Below, piece by piece: positions 60,924 to 64,000 of a stretch of 64,000 nt of DNA. The notes under the pieces are model-generated. The model made no database searches. It was not told the DNA's origin and was given only the letters and a program-made list of their open reading frames with translations. This stretch comes from Leishmania infantum JPCM5 (Eukaryota; Euglenozoa; Kinetoplastea; Trypanosomatida; Trypanosomatidae): the NCBI RefSeq assembly GCF_000002875.2, contig NC_009419.2, forward strand, positions 1,036,954 to 1,100,953, given 5' to 3'. How positions within the stretch are numbered: position 1 is the stretch's first letter; the number at the start of each line of letters is the position of its first letter. A program made the translations under genes and the position numbers.

Positions 60924-63034
60924 GTTTTCGACTTGCACGTAAGTGCGCTTCTTTTTTGTTGAAAGTGCTCAGCCAAAGTTGTTGGAAGAAATAGAGAGGG
61001 GGATGGAAAAGAAACCCTGACACAACTAGTGGCAACATCGGCACGACCACCAGCACAGACACGTTTACGTGTCAACGTCTCACGCAGTCGTTTTTTTTCT
61101 TTTTATCGATTGTTCTCGATTCCTCCGGAAAGCACACACATGACTCACCGCGCGACCTCCTTGTTTTTGCTTCTGCCACAACCACTGCTATCTACACAGC
61201 GAGGAAGGCCGAAGACGTGATTCAAAGGCGCACTTTACCGTTTTTTCTTGTTTCAGTTTCTCGTGATGATCTTAATGACTGCAACGCTTGCCGACACAAA
61301 GACGCGGCTGTGTCTGTCCGTCTGTGTCTGTCCGTGCGTGTGCGGTGGCGTGATTGGGTGGGTGGGGGAGTGCCCAAGAAACAAGCGAGATATATAAATA
61401 TATATATGAGAAATAGACTTGAGAGTAGCACACAGCTCCCTGTTAGTGATCTGGTGCTCATCATTTGAGATTCGTAGTAGCGCCTCTATCTTGAAGAAAA
61501 CAGGGAAAGAAAGGACTAGGCAAATCATGCCGCCGCCACTGTTATAGATCGGTGGTGCGGTGGCTTGCTTTTACCCGTCGACCTTTTCCCGCAGGTCTCG
61601 CAGTCGAGTGCATCCAAGTCATGCGCGGTCTCTGTTTCACAGCCGACTCGCCACACTCTTTCCTTCGTTGACTACATTTAGTCATGGGTGATGAGCCTAG
61701 CCATCACCAGGAGGACGTCAACGCCATCAATGAACGCTGCTGCAGCACTGCCGCCTCCTCACGAGAGGAAGAAAAGAAGGTACCGGATGCAGGCATGTGC
61801 GCTAAAGGCACGGCCACACACATTCGGAAGAAGAGATCTACACGGCGGGCGACGGAACCAAAAAAAAAGCGAAAGAAGACGGCAACAAAGACGACGCAGA
61901 GGGAGGTGGAAGGGGGGGGGGAGCACACAGCTAGCAGCGACACGGAAACAGCACCGCCAAAAAAAAAGTGGGCCGCTGAAACGCAAAGAGCGGTTTCTGC
62001 TTAGCGGAGGCGGTGCAGCCGTCGCCCCGACTCGTGCGACCCCCCAATCACCGCATACGCACACATACGAACATCACAGCTCGCACCTGCACACTCCATA
62101 TAGATTCCTGGTCAGTGTACTAGTGCAAGAAGCGCATCCAGTCGTCTTGGGAGCCCAGGCACCAGTCCCGCACAGACACCGCCACATGCTGAAAAAAGAA
62201 GGGAAAGTCGACAAATTTCCATTATCGCATTCTGCTTACTGCAATGGGGAGGATGGGACCAAGACAGAGGACAGCTTACCGTCATACAGCGTAGCGACAG
62301 CTCGCGGAGTGGGCGCTGGAGGGAGCTCCTGAGCGCGGTTGCGAGAGGCTAACGTGCCATGTATGCGAGAGCTAAAAGATCCCTGACACCTGAGATGGAA
62401 GGGCGAACCCAAAAGAAAAGGTCCGCAAAACGTGGTGGGCGTTCAGTGCGGCACCTCGATAGCACACCCGGATCAGTGCATCGCATGGGGCACCGCGAGA
62501 GAGGGTGTACCAGCGTGAAAGCGAAACGATCCTATCAGCAATAAAGCACGAGAGCCTCATGCATCAAGGCAAGCAAAAGGGGCACAGGGGCCGTCATACT
62601 CTCGATCACAGGTGCGCTACCCCACACACACGCACACGCACACGCCGAGAGCAAGAGATTCACATATATATATATATACATATGGAAACCGAAATGCACA
62701 TAAAGGAACGCATTAGCTAATAGAAAGGTGCGAATGTACCTCCACGTGGGAGGTCCTCGTTAGCTGCAACACGCTGAGGCGTGAAGGAGCGCGTTACCAT
62801 TCACACCACCACTGTTTTGCCACACATAGCCGCTTCTATTCTGGTACTGGCAAGTAGTGGAGACGGGTGAAACAGACACACACACACACACTTTTTCGAG
62901 CCCCTACCACCTCGGGCTCGCCTCGACGAGATCGCACTCATAGAGAATCGTTCTCGAGAAAACAACAACGAGAACCACAACACACCAATGCGCAAGCTCG
63001 CGCTTCTTTCCCATTCGGAGACATTCCCGCGTAT
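60924..63034 (-). other. Long intergenic region
   Basis: 2.1 kb. (AT)n runs at about 61389-61409 and 62664-62678, a (CA)n run at about 62876-62891 and a G run at 61911-61921. On the - strand, T/C tracts near 61860-61875 and 61960-61970. A + strand ATG frame of 106 residues (61684-62004), Lys/Thr-rich, runs against the unit and is not called. No gene seen. Confidence 0.6.
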
Positions 63035-64000
63035 TCACTTGGGCGACACTTGAGGGGCCTTCATGGAGGTCTCCTTTGACACTGACTCCTCAGCCAGCGA
63101 ACGTGGTTCCGCTGCGGGGGGTGGTGCACACTCTTGCGGCGAAGGCAGCTGCGGCGGCTCCTTAGGCTGCACAAGCCTCTGAATGTTCGGCGGCAGCGCG
63201 GCGCGTTTCAGGACGCCCCACGCCTCCTTCGTTTCCTGGAGCTGCTTCCATTTAATGTTTGGCTCGCTCTGCGCTAACTCCGCCGACGTCTGCGCGATCG
63301 CCGGGGGCAGAATCGCGAGGAGGTAGAGGTAGGACTCGTACGTGGCGAGGCTGTGGGGGTGCCCAGAAGGGATAAAGAGTGCCTCCGCGGCGAGCTGCTT
63401 CAGAGAAATGTCGTAGACCGTCTTGGTGGGGACGAAGAGTGTCTTGCTGTCCGGGTCTCGTTGCCGCGCATCTGGCGTAGCTCCCTTCATGGCGCACAGT
63501 CGAACCGTCTCCTGCACGTAGGCCGCACGCACGAGATTCAGCCGCCAGTGGTGATCATGAAGGCGCAGAACCGACTCTGAGCTGCCGTACTTGCGCAAAA
63601 ATCCGAGAAGACGGTTGCATTGTTTCATTCGATGAATGGGAGAGACGTTGCCGACAAGGGCGAGATTGATTTCAACGCCGGTGGCATCCATGATGCGTAG
63701 AGCCTCGAAGTCCTTGTGCACTTCCTGCCTCAGCTCCCTCTGCTTCGCAGCATCACGGTCGACGCCCGAGTCTGTGAAGAAGGCCCCGGTCAAGGTCAAC
63801 TCCGCTTCCAGCTGCGCCTTGGTCCTCGTCGCGTTCTTCAACGGCTTCACATTGGCCGCACTTCCCTTTTCATCTGGGGTGCATATTGAGGCGGCGATAG
63901 CGGCAGCAGTGGTAGAGCCGGTGACGGTGGTAGAAGTGGTGTTCTCCAGAGTTTCAGAGCAGCGACAGCAGTCACAGTTCAGGAAGTACTTCCGTTGGAG
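63035..64000 (-). CDS. SMYD-like SET-domain protein, C-terminal part (cut by window edge)
   Basis: 321 residues are visible; the 5' part lies beyond position 64000. The first visible residues on the - strand, QRKYFLNCDCCRCSE (63998-63954), match the post-SET zinc-binding signature that ends SET domains of SMYD proteins (YFFxCxCxRC). After a Thr/Ala-rich linker comes a helical C-terminal region (KAQLEAELTL, LRQEVHKDFEALRI, RMKQCNRLLGFLRKYG, HHWRLNLVRAAYVQETVRL), like the TPR-type C-terminal domain of SMYD enzymes, then a Pro-rich tail. SMYD proteins methylate lysines. Neither the catalytic SET core nor the MYND finger is in view, so activity cannot be judged. Confidence 0.65.
   Translation of the reverse strand, partial: LQRKYFLNCDCCRCSETLENTTSTTVTGSTTAAAIAASICTPDEKGSAANVKPLKNATRTKAQLEAELTLTGAFFTDSGVDRDAAKQRELRQEVHKDFEALRIMDATGVEINLALVGNVSPIHRMKQCNRLLGFLRKYGSSESVLRLHDHHWRLNLVRAAYVQETVRLCAMKGATPDARQRDPDSKTLFVPTKTVYDISLKQLAAEALFIPSGHPHSLATYESYLYLLAILPPAIAQTSAELAQSEPNIKWKQLQETKEAWGVLKRAALPPNIQRLVQPKEPPQLPSPQECAPPPAAEPRSLAEESVSKETSMKAPQVSPK

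Noticed and set aside
61684..62004. Lys-rich 106-residue frame on the + strand
   Set aside because: It runs against the - strand unit, is low complexity, and lies over A-rich runs.

Overview
This is nuclear DNA of a trypanosomatid, most likely Leishmania or a close relative (Leptomonas, Crithidia); the species cannot be told from the window alone. The reasons are intron-less genes on long one-strand runs, GC-rich codons, intergenic spacers full of T/C tracts followed by AG (spliced-leader trans-splicing acceptors), many (CA/TG)n microsatellites, and trypanosomatid-type proteins. Each coding region starts at an ATG. Several open frames run further upstream only through GTG or TTG codons, and there I moved the start inward.

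Layout: all supported genes from 1.6 to 26.8 kb are on the + strand and all from 29.5 kb to the right edge are on the - strand. The window therefore holds the ends of two polycistronic units that converge on a strand-switch region at about 26.8-29.5 kb. The + unit carries an FHA-domain protein, a Yos1/IER3IP1 homologue, an RNF32-like double-RING protein, a CS-domain (co-chaperone-like) protein, a four-span membrane protein, an RBM34/Nop12-type RRM protein, a NADPH-cytochrome P450 reductase-like diflavin enzyme, a coiled-coil protein, a probable mitochondrial membrane protein and a DHHC palmitoyltransferase.

The - unit, read from the right edge inward, carries a SMYD-like SET protein cut by the window edge, a Tlg2/syntaxin-16 Qa-SNARE, an unrecognised 513-residue protein, a TRAPPC9/Trs120-like TRAPPII subunit, a KCTD-like BTB protein, an HSBP1 homologue, an ankyrin protein, a 677-residue low-complexity protein, a four-span membrane protein, a divergent TruD/Pus7 protein, an extended-PHD protein, an FCP1/NIF-type HAD phosphatase and an AT-hook plus ubiquitin-like protein.

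The strand-switch region is the most unusual part. It contains a clearly broken tyrosine-phosphatase-family gene (+ strand) whose catalytic Cys and Arg are both gone, a GC-rich block that looks like a decayed non-LTR retroposon reverse transcriptase (- strand), and a canonical G-quadruplex motif. The downstream tail of the retroposon-like block recurs about 20 kb away at 48.2 kb. A separate 300-bp repeat, about 98% identical between copies, occurs at 10.6 and 44.4 kb. The genes do not form one pathway, as is normal for these constitutively transcribed units, although several serve ER-Golgi-endosome traffic (Yos1, TRAPPC9, Tlg2, DHHC enzyme).
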